Positions 19,151 through 27,904 of a DNA stretch of 63,407 bases are shown here, piece after piece. The stretch is taken from assembly GCA_938023035.1 (NCBI GenBank), contig CALIDI010000032.1:1-63407 (forward strand), given 5' to 3'. The notes under the pieces were generated by a model. That model was not told where the DNA came from. It did no database searches and was given only the letters and a program-made list of their open reading frames with translations. Both the position numbers and the translations under genes were made by a program. This DNA comes from an uncultured Leptolyngbyaceae cyanobacterium (GTDB lineage: Bacteria > Cyanobacteriota > Cyanobacteriia > Leptolyngbyales > Leptolyngbyaceae). Position 1 is the first letter of the stretch, and each line of letters begins with the position of its first letter.

Positions 19151-21265
19151 CTACTGGCTAAGCCAGGGCTTATTCGGGTTTGCCAGGAGGGCACTGGCAA
19201 GCTCAGGCGTCAACGGTTTGGCAAAGAAATAACCTTGCGCATAGTCGCAGCGGAGCGATCGCAGTTGGTTAAGGTGCTTCACAGTTTCCACCCCTTCAGC
19301 CACGGCATCAATTCCTAAATTCCAGGCGAGGGTAATAATCGTGCGGACAATTTCCAATTGTTCCCCGGCTTCATCGACATGCCGAACAAAGGAACGATCA
19401 ATTTTCAGAGTATCGATGGGAAACCGATGTAAGTAGGAAAGGGACGAATAACCAGTACCAAAGTCATCCAGGGAAATGAACACCCCTAACTGCTGTAGCT
19501 CAGCCAGCATCTGAGCGGCCATTTCCGGGTTTTCCATCAAAGCACTTTCGGTAATTTCAAGCCGCAAATCGCAAGGCTTTAGCCCGTTCTCTTGTAAAAC
19601 TTGGTGCACTTGAGCCACCAGATCGGGTTGGGCAAACTGCTTGACTGAAAGGTTAACGCTCATGGTCAAGCCCGATTGATTTGGAAAATAAACTTGCCAC
19701 TGTCGGAGTTGCTGGCAAGCTTTTTGCAGTACAGTCCGGCCAAGGGGTACAATCAGGCCTGTTTCCTCCGCAATGGGAATAAATTCCGCAGGTGATACTA
19801 ACCCTCGTTCTGGATGATGCCACCGCACCAACGCTTCAAACCCAGTTATCTGTAGGGTGCTGAGTTTAACAATCGGTTGGTAGTAAATGATGAATTGCGT
19901 TGATTGCAGCGCTGCTAGCGATAAGCGAGCAGATGGCTCAGCGACCTCTGCCAAAGCACGCCGCAGATCACTTTCTAGGCGCAGACGTGACGTCGTGCGA
20001 TTGTACATTTCGCCATCAAACACGGCATAGCGATTTCCCCCCAAAGCTTTGGCACAGTAGAGAGCAGTATCAGCACTCCGAAGAAGGTCTTCGGGTTGAG
20101 TCACCGCAGCAGTGCTAAAAACAATCCCAATACTGGTGGTGGAGTACACATCTTGCTCTCTTAATCGAAAAGGGCGAGCTAATTCTTGCTGGATGCGCTC
20201 AGCTAACTGGATGACCCTATTGTTATCCTGGATATGCTCTAACAAAATGGTAAATTCATCCCCACCAAACCGGGCCAAAATATCCTCTGAACCTAAGCAG
20301 GTGGACAATCGTTGGGCGATCGCCATCAGCATTTGATCCCCAACTAGATGGCCGAAACTGTCGTTGATCAGCTTAAAGCTATCCAGATCCAAAAACAGCA
20401 CTGCAAACTGGTAATCCGGTTTGCTCTGAGCTAACCGCAGCGAGCGCCGCAATTCCTCTAGGAATAGGTTGCGGTTAGGTAAATTAGTCAGGTTATCGTG
20501 AAATGCACTCCGAAACAATCGTTCTTCCGAGCGTTTGCGCGAAGTAATGTCACGAATAATCGCCAGTAAGAGGGTCTCTGTTTCTGTCCTACTCCCCTGA
20601 ATGCTAATTTCCACCGGGAAACAGGTCTGGTCTTTACGGCAATGAATGGCCTCGTAGAGTACTCCCCCCTGATAGGCCTGCTCAATTTGCTCTGAAGCTA
20701 ACATTGTCGAGTTGATGTCATGCAATTCTCGAAAGTTGAGCGATCGCCACTCTTCTACAGAGTATCCGTAGGCTTCAATCGCTGACCGATTCGCCTCAAT
20801 AATGCGCCCATCCGGATACATAAACAACAGAATATCGCGTGTATGATAACTCAGGAGTTGATAACGCTTAAGAACCGAGTCGATTTGCGAATCACTCGTC
20901 GAGTCATAAACCAGCAGCAATACTTCATCATTCGCACAGGGCACCAACTGCACTGCATAAGTACGGCGAACTTGATCAACCTGTTGAGAATACCCCCACT
21001 GCCGAGCTTGCCGAGTCTCACAGACCTGTTCAATCTGATCTAAAAGACTTGAGGCAACATCTGGGGAAAATCGCTCTCCTATTGGATGATTCACCAAATC
21101 ACGATAGAGCCTACTATCTGGTGCTTTAGCAAATACTGGCGCTTTAGCAAATACTAACTCGCAGCACAGCCCTGCCTGGTTAACCCTCAAAACCAGATCT
21201 GGGAGCGCTTTTGCCTGAGTGTCATGACCTTCAAATGGGTTGATTTTCAAATTAATACAGTTCAT
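19151..21265 (-). CDS. PAS-GGDEF-EAL bifunctional c-di-GMP protein
   Basis: A 704-residue soluble protein. Residues 1-130 are unassigned. A PAS domain covers about 132-245 (ILLFMYPDGRIIEANRSAIE ... LLAIIRDITSRKRSEE). The GGDEF domain covers about 250-415 with an intact RFGGDEF motif at 332-338, so diguanylate cyclase activity is possible. The EAL domain runs from about 455 to 695 with EAL at 477-479, DDFGTGYSSL, LKIDRSFV and AEGVETVKH, which is consistent with phosphodiesterase activity. The PAS domain probably senses a ligand or redox state. No helices or signal peptide are seen. It lies 70 bp upstream of guaB3, which consumes IMP to make the GTP precursor, but a functional link is speculation. 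Confidence 0.93.
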   Translation of the reverse strand: MNCINLKINPFEGHDTQAKALPDLVLRVNQAGLCCELVFAKAPVFAKAPDSRLYRDLVNHPIGERFSPDVASSLLDQIEQVCETRQARQWGYSQQVDQVRRTYAVQLVPCANDEVLLLVYDSTSDSQIDSVLKRYQLLSYHTRDILLFMYPDGRIIEANRSAIEAYGYSVEEWRSLNFRELHDINSTMLASEQIEQAYQGGVLYEAIHCRKDQTCFPVEISIQGSRTETETLLLAIIRDITSRKRSEERLFRSAFHDNLTNLPNRNLFLEELRRSLRLAQSKPDYQFAVLFLDLDSFKLINDSFGHLVGDQMLMAIAQRLSTCLGSEDILARFGGDEFTILLEHIQDNNRVIQLAERIQQELARPFRLREQDVYSTTSIGIVFSTAAVTQPEDLLRSADTALYCAKALGGNRYAVFDGEMYNRTTSRLRLESDLRRALAEVAEPSARLSLAALQSTQFIIYYQPIVKLSTLQITGFEALVRWHHPERGLVSPAEFIPIAEETGLIVPLGRTVLQKACQQLRQWQVYFPNQSGLTMSVNLSVKQFAQPDLVAQVHQVLQENGLKPCDLRLEITESALMENPEMAAQMLAELQQLGVFISLDDFGTGYSSLSYLHRFPIDTLKIDRSFVRHVDEAGEQLEIVRTIITLAWNLGIDAVAEGVETVKHLNQLRSLRCDYAQGYFFAKPLTPELASALLANPNKPWLSQ
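21118..21153 (-). repeat. 18-bp tandem duplication inside the GGDEF-EAL gene
   Basis: CTGGYGCTTTAGCAAATA occurs twice in tandem with one mismatch. It is in frame and duplicates the peptide FAKAP near residues 39-48 of the N-terminal region. A recent slippage product is likely. Confidence 0.7.
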
Positions 21266-21647
21266 TCTGATTGAATAATTTTATGCAACGTATGGTTAAA
21301 ACAGTCGATGATGCACCGAGACACAACCATCGCCAAGCACGATAAGCTCATCAGAAGAGTCGTCAACGGTCACGCTCAATAGAGTCACAGATCCGCTTGC
21401 CCCCTTGAAGAGAATCACACAATTTAAGGTGATTCACTGGATAAGTCGCAAACACAGACTCGTCCTGATCAGGAAGATGAGATGGTTCTCCCATCTTCAG
21501 AAACAAGGCTGTCGGGCGCTTTTGCCAGATACATGGAGGTTAAATTTCCTGAGAATCTACGGGTTAATCAGTACTGCCATTGAAGGTTGAGGTTACCATT
21601 TTGGCTGCGTGGTAGGAGATGCAAAGCATCTCAACGAAAAACCCGAT

Positions 21648-21784
21648 GAGAGCATGTCACTCTTTCAGGCCCTCATTCCCCAGCCCCTTCTCCCAACCTG
21701 GGAGAAGGAGGGCCGAGCTATCTCAAAGTCCCCCTCCCAAATTGGGAGAGGAATTTAGGCTGAGGACAAAAGTGATATGCACCC
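21648..21784. mobile_element. MITE-like element, copy B (137 bp) with 9-bp target duplication
   Basis: It begins GAGAGCATGTCAC and ends GATATGCACCC. It is flanked on both sides by AAACCCGAT (21639-21647 and 21785-21793), a perfect 9-bp direct repeat. Internal hairpins are CTTCTCCCAACCTGGGAGAAG and CTCCCAAATTGGGAG. It encodes nothing; the frame beginning MRACH is a by-product of the repeat. Confidence 0.85.
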
Positions 21785-22684
21785 AAACCCGATCAACAGA
21801 TATGTCATTGACCATGCAATTTTTCCAGTGCTAAGTCACGCCTAAAAATTAGGGTTGGCTGTAAGTGATAGCGCTGAAGTGCTGACTACGAACTAAGACT
21901 TCACCCTAAAATCATCGGTTGACAAAGCCTTAGCATAGAACAGCAGAAACTTTTGAACTAGCCTCAGCTACTCTCGGCCCCTAGCCCTTCTTCTCCCGAA
22001 GTAGGAGAGGGACTGGGGTAAGGGTAGTCAGACTAATTCCTTAGTCTACTAGCGGCAAGAATTGAAACATGATTTCTTCATCATAAGAGGTGATTTGGAC
22101 TTACGCAGAGCCTACCAACGGTAGTCTCGCCAAAAGGTTTTTCTGCAATTAGTAATAGAATTCCCCCACCGTTGGAAAAAATCACAGTCACCAAGATGCA
22201 TCTCACCTCAGGTATTTTATGGCGATCGTGAAATGGCCACCCTCAGCTAACCTAAATCGTGAGGAGCACAGATGTCATCACTCGTAAAACTCAACATAAA
22301 GATACACAGCAAGCACTTGGTGCTTTTGGCATCTTGTAGTTTTGCTTGAGAACGACATCTTAATTTGTTTACACTTCTTTGCCATCAGTTAGAGTGTTGC
22401 CATACGTTTTAAGGCTTTGAAGTAGGTAGTCCTAGTTAACTGTGAGAAGGGAGCAGTAGGTGCTACGCCGCTGGCAGGGAGTTTCACATCCCTCCACACC
22501 CAAAACCAGCTTCAATTTAATTGTGCCTAGCTACTTATAAGAATTTCTTAAAAACCTAAGCTTAATGTATTTTATAGGCAGGTTGCCCTATGCAGGTTGC
22601 AATCTGTTTTTATTCCACAGGCAAGGCTCTATGCTTAGACTCAGTCAAGGTTAAAATTGGGTTCTTTAAGTCAGAAAACCCCAG

Positions 22685-22723
22685 AAAGACCCAGCAGTTA
22701 TTAATAGAAACCACTGGGTCTTT
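22685..22723 (-). terminator. Hairpin terminator after the DUF2808 gene
   Basis: A perfect 10-bp stem (AAAGACCCAG / CTGGGTCTTT) closes a 19-nt loop 36 bp past the stop codon. On the minus strand it is followed by CTGGGGTTTTC. It could work in both directions. Confidence 0.55.
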
Positions 22724-22758
22724 GTTCTGTCATTGAAATTCTAGACTTGTCTTAAACC

Positions 22759-23259
22759 TTAACTTCGGCTGGGCAGTTGAATTCTAGCTGTACCAATGGG
22801 AATTTCTCCTCTCAAGCCAACCCGTTGCCCTGTGATGCTATAAAGCAGGGTACTTCCGCCAGCAGTGAACATCCGCACGCCTACAAACTCCACTTGTAAA
22901 TAGGTACCAGCCATAATCGGTTGATCAAAAGTGATCGCTAGTTTGTCTTTGCTCAGGTTGATTTTTGAGGGGATTTCTTTACCGGTCTGATCAATTACCC
23001 GAACAGACTGGAAGCGCTCCATTTCACCGGGGATAGAAACCATCAAGTCCTGCAAGTCCATACCGATTACGGCAATTCGAATGTAGTGGGTGTTATTGAT
23101 TGCCCCTGAATTAATTATCATTGGTCCAGTGAAATTGAAGACCATTGCGGTATCTGGTTGATTGACCTGCGCTCTTCCTCGCGCCGCAGGTTCAGCCATG
23201 ACCGCCGTCGAAGTTGTCAGCAGCAATGCAGATAAGCCGCCATAGATGAATCTTTTCAT
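22759..23259 (-). CDS. DUF2808 secreted protein
   Basis: A 166-residue protein with a Sec signal peptide (MKRFIYGGLSALLLTTSTAVMAEP) followed by one DUF2808 domain of about 140 residues. This family is common in cyanobacteria and its function is unknown. It has the predicted beta-sandwich look (HYIRIAVIGMDLQDLMVSIP, FDQPIMAGTYLQVEFVGVRM). It is probably periplasmic or outer-membrane associated. A 137-bp mobile-like element ends 37 bp before the start codon, so the promoter lies within or beyond the element. Confidence 0.85.
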   Translation of the reverse strand: MKRFIYGGLSALLLTTSTAVMAEPAARGRAQVNQPDTAMVFNFTGPMIINSGAINNTHYIRIAVIGMDLQDLMVSIPGEMERFQSVRVIDQTGKEIPSKINLSKDKLAITFDQPIMAGTYLQVEFVGVRMFTAGGSTLLYSITGQRVGLRGEIPIGTARIQLPSRS

Positions 23260-23295
23260 TGGGAAATCCTCGAAGTTGATAGGGGTTAATGTCCT

Positions 23296-23432
23296 GGGTG
23301 CATGTCACTTTTGCCCTCAGCCTAAATCCCTCTCCCAAATTGGGAGAGGGACTTTGAGATGGCTCGGCCCCTCTTCTCCTGGGTTGGGAGAAGGGGCTGG
23401 GAGATGAGGGCCTGCAAAGATGACATGCTCTC
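23296..23432. mobile_element. MITE-like element, copy C (137 bp) with 8-bp target duplication
   Basis: It is inverted relative to copy B, beginning GGGTGCATGTCAC and ending GACATGCTCTC. Perfect flanking repeats AATGTCCT lie at 23288-23295 and 23433-23440. It has the same two internal hairpins and sits directly upstream of the DUF2808 gene. Confidence 0.87.
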
Positions 23433-23782
23433 AATGTCCTTCTCGTTAAATGCCTGTGTCAGCACTAAGCTTCAGAATCATTCATGTTGATGAGGTAGTA
23501 CCCATGAATAGATGAGAGCAATCTGAGAAGTTAAGGGGTATATGCTTAAGGATAGGAACCGGCAAGAGCGGTATTAAGATTCGTTGAATTGTGTATAAGT
23601 CGGTGTAGAAAAGTGAAATAAAGCTTAATTTTCTCCACCTAGGATGGATGTTTAAGGGGTGTTGAACGGGGGAGTTGCCACAAGATGCTGAAAAGAGCCG
23701 CAAAGTGATACGAGAAAAAGCCCTCGTTTTTACGGCTTCTAAGCTAGAATATGGCGCGTTACGTCCTGATGGGGCAGCAACC

Positions 23783-24253
23783 ATGTGGTCGGCTTTTCTA
23801 AAAGTGATTTTGGGTTTCTTCTTGGCGATCGCGCTTATTGCTGGTGGTGGTTACCTGTTGGCACGGCAGGTCATTGCACAACTCACGGCACCACCGCCGA
23901 AGCCAATGTTTCCCAACGACAACCCGGCGGTGCGCCAAGCTCAGAAAAAGATTGCGGCTAAACCAAGTCCGAGTCATGTGGCATCCGCCAGTCCTAGCCC
24001 CAGCCCTGTACCAGTGTCTAGCCCTAGCCCTAGTCCCAGTCAAGAGAGTTACTCGGTGCGTGTTACCTTAAAGCGGGGGCTTAACCTGCGGGAAGGGCCT
24101 AGCCGCAGTGCCAATAAAATTGGAGGGCTTACTTACAGTCAGCAAGTTACTGTTCTGGAAGAAAGCCAGGATAAGCAATGGGTGAAAGTACGCCTGCAAC
24201 CCAGTGGCCAGGAGGGCTGGGTTTTCTCAAGCCACACAGAGCGAGTCCCCTAG
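23783..24253 (+). CDS. Membrane-anchored SH3-domain protein
   Basis: A 156-residue protein: one N-terminal transmembrane helix (about residues 4-30, ILGFFLAIALIAGGGYLLAR), a Pro/Ser linker of SPSP repeats (about 75-95), then a bacterial SH3 domain (about 97-155, LKRGLNLREGPSRSANKIGG ... EGWVFSSHTERV). SH3b domains often bind peptidoglycan, so a cell-wall sensing or anchoring role is plausible. I chose ATG at 23783 since the upstream 36 in-frame residues are hydrophilic, have no family match and would bury the helix. The next gene on this strand is csaB, about 100 bp on. Confidence 0.8.
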   Translation: MWSAFLKVILGFFLAIALIAGGGYLLARQVIAQLTAPPPKPMFPNDNPAVRQAQKKIAAKPSPSHVASASPSPSPVPVSSPSPSPSQESYSVRVTLKRGLNLREGPSRSANKIGGLTYSQQVTVLEESQDKQWVKVRLQPSGQEGWVFSSHTERVP

Positions 24254-24349
24254 TGCTACTACATGGAATACAAAGTTTAAACCTCGGCAGCGCGGCTTTT
24301 CAAGCATTGTGAAGGGTCGCTTGATTGATGCTGTGCTGGATTGGAACCA

Positions 24350-25456
24350 ATGGGCAAAGGAATAGGCCAAATTCGAGCGGTTTTGTGTGGTTACTATGGC
24401 ATGGGGAATGGCGGAGATGAGGCGCTATTGGCTGCGATGCTTCAGGCATTGCCTGCCTCTGTAACAGCGGTTGTACTCTCAGGAGATCCCGCAACAACGG
24501 CGCATCGCTATCCGCAGGTGGAGGTTGTGGCTCGTAAAGATTTGGGCGCTGTGATTCGGGCTTTGCAAGGAGCAGAAGTGTTTATCTGGGGGGGGGGCAG
24601 CTTGATTCAGGATGCTACCAGTTGGGTTAGCCCAATTTATTACACCGGTTTAATGCTCCTCGCTCAACGACTGGGGCTAAGAACGATCGCCCTGGCTCAG
24701 GGGATTGGGCCACTCCATCGCCCCTTGAGCCGGTGGCTGGCACGATTGGCTTTTCAGGGATGCATGGCAGTGACGGTTCGCGATCGCGGCTCTGCCAGTT
24801 ACTTATCGCGTTGGGGTATTCCCTTTACGCTTGCTCCCGACCCTGTCTGGGCGCTGGAGTCAGTGCCGGTAGAGGGATTGTGGAAGTTACCGGCTCCGCG
24901 AATTGCAGTTAGCCTGCGGAGTCATCCCCAACTAACAAATGAGCGGCTTCAATCTTTGATCCAGGCGCTTGTGTTGTTTCAGCAAGCTAGCCAGGCCTAT
25001 ATTTTATTGGTACCGTTTCAGAAATCCCAGGATTTGGCGATTGCGCAACAGATTCAGCCTCACTTATCAGGGAATAGCCAGATTCTGATGCTAGAAGACC
25101 CGGAGCAACTGAAAGGGATCTTTCGAGGTGTAGAAATGGCGATCGCCATGCGCTTGCACGGGTTGATTATGGCTGCCGCTGAAAGTTGCCGTTGTTTTGC
25201 CCTGAGTTACGACCCCAAAGTTAGTCAACTGATGACAGAAATCGAACTACCGGGCTGGGAGATTGATCAGATGCCCAATGACCCTAACCAGATCTGCCAA
25301 ACCTGGCTTGAGGTTTATGCGAATGGATCGCCGCTGTCGCGCGATCGCCTCCAGTTTTTGATTGACCGCGCCCTGGTACATCAGGAGGTTTTGCGCCAGG
25401 TAGTGGCCCAAGTCGAGTCACCATCATTAGGGAAAAAGATCAACCGCAACCCATAG
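24350..25456 (+). CDS. csaB: Polysaccharide pyruvyl transferase CsaB
   Basis: A 368-residue GT-B-like pyruvyl transferase. The family signatures are present: the N-terminal CGYYGMGNGGDEALL, then VFIWGGGSLIQDATS, LAQGIGPLHRPLSRWL, VTVRDRGSASYLSRWG and the C-terminal AMRLHGLIMAAAE. CsaB transfers pyruvate from PEP to secondary cell-wall polysaccharide, creating the ligand for SLH domains. This fits the SLH porin in this window, although it lies 20 kb away. The ATG at 24350 is preferred to a TTG three codons upstream. Confidence 0.92.
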   Translation: MGKGIGQIRAVLCGYYGMGNGGDEALLAAMLQALPASVTAVVLSGDPATTAHRYPQVEVVARKDLGAVIRALQGAEVFIWGGGSLIQDATSWVSPIYYTGLMLLAQRLGLRTIALAQGIGPLHRPLSRWLARLAFQGCMAVTVRDRGSASYLSRWGIPFTLAPDPVWALESVPVEGLWKLPAPRIAVSLRSHPQLTNERLQSLIQALVLFQQASQAYILLVPFQKSQDLAIAQQIQPHLSGNSQILMLEDPEQLKGIFRGVEMAIAMRLHGLIMAAAESCRCFALSYDPKVSQLMTEIELPGWEIDQMPNDPNQICQTWLEVYANGSPLSRDRLQFLIDRALVHQEVLRQVVAQVESPSLGKKINRNP

Positions 25457-25463
25457 CAGACCG

Positions 25464-26144
25464 TCACAACCCCCCTTGAAAGGGTACAGGATCTTCCTGG
25501 GAGGCAGGAGATCGGCTTTCGTCAAGCAAGGGGGCATCTGAGGGAAGCTGGCGCTTGTTCAAGGCTGGCAGTTGATCAAGTGGCGGCAACCCGATTGAGG
25601 GAGAGGGGCTAGGAATCGTCAATGAACCGGAAGATGGAGGAGGCTCTCGATTAGCTGCCAGGGTGTTGCTTACCAGCCGATACCCAAAGTAGGCCGGTAC
25701 AATCAACGCCAGCAGAAATGCGATCGCCATCCCCACCCTGGCCCCATCACCGGTTGAGCTGTAGACAGTGCGATAGGGGTCAAAGGGCAACCCGTCCGGA
25801 TTGATGATTTCTCGCAGAGCGATGGGACGCTTAAATCGCACTCGATGGTCATCAAACTTTTCTAGCAAGACCCAACCCGCCTGCGCCTCCTCTTCGCAAA
25901 GCTGTTGAAATACAGCCGGATCGCGAAAGATATTCCGCTTTGCCCGCACAATTTTAAATTCCCATCCCGACAGGCCCGCCACCTTTACCGCCCTAGCTTG
26001 ATGCTGCGGGGGCGTCGAGGGCTGAGCAGGGGGCACAAACTCAGAAGAGGGTGATGTTTCCTGAGATTGGTAAGGGGTCAAGCGTTCTTCCTCCTCATGC
26101 AATGCGTGGTGACGATGGGAGTGTGAAAGCAGCCAGGTCATCAT
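25464..26144 (-). CDS. Conserved membrane protein, function unknown
   Basis: A 226-residue protein I cannot assign. It has a His/Glu-rich start (SHSHRHHALHEEEE) and a Pro-rich linker. A compact domain follows at about 60-120 (WEFKIVRAKRNIFRDPAVFQ ... AGWVLLEKFDDHRVRFKRP) and looks like the small DUF4177-type fold. One transmembrane helix (about 145-165, ARVGMAIAFLLALIVPAYFG) and a Pro/Ser-rich tail complete it. The stop lies 8 bp from that of csaB on the other strand, so the two converge. Start uncertain: two adjacent ATG codons or an upstream GTG. Confidence 0.7.
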   Translation of the reverse strand: MMTWLLSHSHRHHALHEEEERLTPYQSQETSPSSEFVPPAQPSTPPQHQARAVKVAGLSGWEFKIVRAKRNIFRDPAVFQQLCEEEAQAGWVLLEKFDDHRVRFKRPIALREIINPDGLPFDPYRTVYSSTGDGARVGMAIAFLLALIVPAYFGYRLVSNTLAANREPPPSSGSLTIPSPSPSIGLPPLDQLPALNKRQLPSDAPLLDESRSPASQEDPVPFQGGL

Positions 26145-26260
26145 TAGTAAGGACGGCCTCACGGCTTCGTGAGAATGTTTGAACGTGCTCGGCAGTTAAA
26201 ACCGCAAGTACAAAAAGCAACCTGCCTGCATAGACTCCAAGGTATTCACCCCACCTGAGG

Positions 26261-26286
26261 AAAAAACGCTTAGGCTTTTAGAGCCT
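26261..26286 (-). terminator. Possible terminator of the CDF gene
   Basis: A short stem AGGCT / AGCCT with a 5-nt loop is followed by AAGCG and six T on the minus strand, 84 bp past the CDF stop. The stem is weak. Confidence 0.35.
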
Positions 26287-26369
26287 TGCCGCCAGAGCCA
26301 CAGCAGGAGAGGCACTAAAAGTAACCCTGAAACAGATGCAGACTAAGGTTATGCTATGCTAGTGCTTTT

Positions 26370-27086
26370 TTAGGATTTTGCCCTCTGCCTTCTGGCACTT
26401 CTTGCTAACTTTGCTGCGCTGGGTTGAATCAGTTGTTGGCTAGTTTGCCAAACCAGTGGCACCGCATTGCTGGCGACTAAAAGTGCAACCAAGAGACTAA
26501 TGACCCCATCAGCCCAGAGCCAGCCCCACAAGGCCACAGCGATCGCGGCAAAAATCACGCCAATAGAGCTAATAGCATCTGCCATGACGTGTAAAAAAGC
26601 TGCCCGCAAATTTAAGTCATGGTCACTGCCTCGGTGCAACACCACAACATTCACGCCATTCACCACAAATCCTGCCATCGCAGTTAACAACATGGGCAGA
26701 CTGGCAATCTCATCCGGCACCGTTTGCAAATGTTGCAGAGCTTCCCAGGTAATCCAACCAGATAGTAAAAGCAACCCCAACCCATTGACAAAAGCGGCCC
26801 ATAGCTCCCAGCGGGGGGCCTTAGGTCGAGGTAAGGAATCACTCAAGGATTCTGGTTGCCTCATTCGGGTCAGCCAGGTCGCCCCCAGAGCCAGAATGAG
26901 GGCAAAACTATCCGAAACCATGTGCCCGGCTTCGGCGAGTAACGCCAAACTGTTGCTGTAAAGCCCTACCCCAAACTCGGCCATGGCAAAAGTAGCAACC
27001 AAGAGAAGGGCGATCGCCAACTGTTTTTGCTTCGCCAGAGCCGCCGCCGATTGATGTATACAGTGTTCAGAACAGGCATGATGCAT
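26370..27086 (-). CDS. Cation diffusion facilitator (CDF) transporter lacking the C-terminal domain
   Basis: A 238-residue six-helix CDF-family metal/proton antiporter. The two metal-site motifs are intact: HMVSD in helix 2 (AEAGHMVSDSFALILALG) and HVMAD in helix 5 (AAFLHVMADAISSIGVIFA), the zinc-type HxxxD pair. A metal-binding-looking N-terminus has HHACSEHCIH. The cytoplasmic C-terminal dimerisation domain (about 80-90 residues) is absent: the frame ends about 25 residues after helix 6 with a basic tail. C-terminal-domain-less CDFs are known, so it may be functional. Likely role: Zn(II) or Co(II) export. ATG at 27086 is preferred over an upstream TTG. Confidence 0.88.
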   Translation of the reverse strand: MHHACSEHCIHQSAAALAKQKQLAIALLLVATFAMAEFGVGLYSNSLALLAEAGHMVSDSFALILALGATWLTRMRQPESLSDSLPRPKAPRWELWAAFVNGLGLLLLSGWITWEALQHLQTVPDEIASLPMLLTAMAGFVVNGVNVVVLHRGSDHDLNLRAAFLHVMADAISSIGVIFAAIAVALWGWLWADGVISLLVALLVASNAVPLVWQTSQQLIQPSAAKLARSARRQRAKS

Positions 27087-27157
27087 AGACAGGACATGAA
27101 CCCCAAACAAGTTGCCAAACCCGGTTTTATGCGAAATCGGGCATTTCCCCCAACAAA

Positions 27158-27183
27158 ACTCGCCTTCTAGACTCGCCTTCTAG
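27158..27183. repeat. 13-bp exact tandem repeat in the CDF/tsaE spacer
   Basis: ACTCGCCTTCTAG occurs twice head to tail in the divergent promoter region. It could be an operator for the metal transporter gene or simple slippage. Confidence 0.6.
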
Positions 27184-27418
27184 AACGGATCAAGTTGATG
27201 CTGAGAACCAAAGACTCAACAATTTTGCTTATTGTGCCGCAGAAACGCTAGCCAAAACCACAAAAGTTTCGCTAAGTTGGGTGCTTCTGGCCTACCGGTG
27301 CCGGCGCCGCGCCAGCTACTCTCTCACTTTTAATAAAACTCCTAGACGATTGACTGGATTGAGCAGTAGTATTTGCGGATTACCCAAATTCCAGGATAGC
27401 CTTCGGGTTGAAAGCAGC

Positions 27419-27904
27419 ATGCAGGTCATTACGGTTTTACTCCCTGATGCAGAGGCAACGCGATCGCTGGGCAGACAATTGGGCCAGCGTCTTCCTCCCG
27501 GCACCGTGCTGCTGCTAGAAGGCGATTTAGGTAGCGGTAAAACCACCTTCGTTCAGGGTTTGGGTGCCGGGTTAGGCATTTCTACCCCAATTGATAGCCC
27601 CACCTTTGCTTTGATCAATGAGTATGTAGAAGGGCGCGTTCCCCTCTACCACTTTGACCTGTATCGGCTCAACCCAGAGGAAACGGTTCGTCTCTATCCA
27701 GAACTTTATTGGGAAGGGATTGAAACAGCACCTGGCCTTGTCGCGATCGAATGGGCTGACCGTTTAAGTTATCTGCCCGAGAGTTATCTCCACCTGCATT
27801 TTCACCATCAACCAGAGGCCGGTCGCCAGGTAGAAATCATGGCCCAGGGTGAAACCGCGATGGCTCTTCTCGCAGCGATAGACTTGCCAGCTTACAACCC
27901 CTAA
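27419..27904 (+). CDS. tsaE: tRNA threonylcarbamoyladenosine biosynthesis ATPase TsaE
   Basis: A 161-residue P-loop protein of the TsaE family. The Walker A motif is EGDLGSGKTTFVQGL at about residues 34-48. The switch/binding signature SPTFALINEY is followed by PLYHFDLYRL and a Walker B-like VAIEWADRL. TsaE works with TsaB, TsaC and TsaD to make t6A37 on ANN-decoding tRNAs. The upstream 46 in-frame residues (from 27281) are Arg/Ser-rich without family match, so the start at MQVITVLLPD is used. Confidence 0.92.
   Translation: MQVITVLLPDAEATRSLGRQLGQRLPPGTVLLLEGDLGSGKTTFVQGLGAGLGISTPIDSPTFALINEYVEGRVPLYHFDLYRLNPEETVRLYPELYWEGIETAPGLVAIEWADRLSYLPESYLHLHFHHQPEAGRQVEIMAQGETAMALLAAIDLPAYNP

Larger units (their letters stand above)
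21266..22758. other. 1.5-kb spacer with repeat sequences
   Basis: No convincing gene. It contains the 137-bp element at 21648-21784, a hairpin-rich relative at about 21976-22025 (CCCTTCTTCTCCC / GTAGGAGAGGG), and the terminator at 22685-22723. Short ORFs here are not supported by start context or recognisable sequence. The block at 22440-22500 (GGGAGCAGTAGGTGCTACGC) looks structured but matches no riboswitch I know. Confidence 0.45.

Noticed and set aside
21619-21834. Short ORFs starting MRACH/MRACK or containing PSFPSPFSQP (also near 23192-23434, 43589-43822, 61806-62045)
   Set aside because: They are translations of the 137-180-bp dispersed element and recur wherever it lies; not genes.
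22440-22510. Possible riboswitch or structured RNA
   Set aside because: It has hairpin words but no match to cobalamin, TPP or glutamine riboswitch cores and no gene directly downstream.
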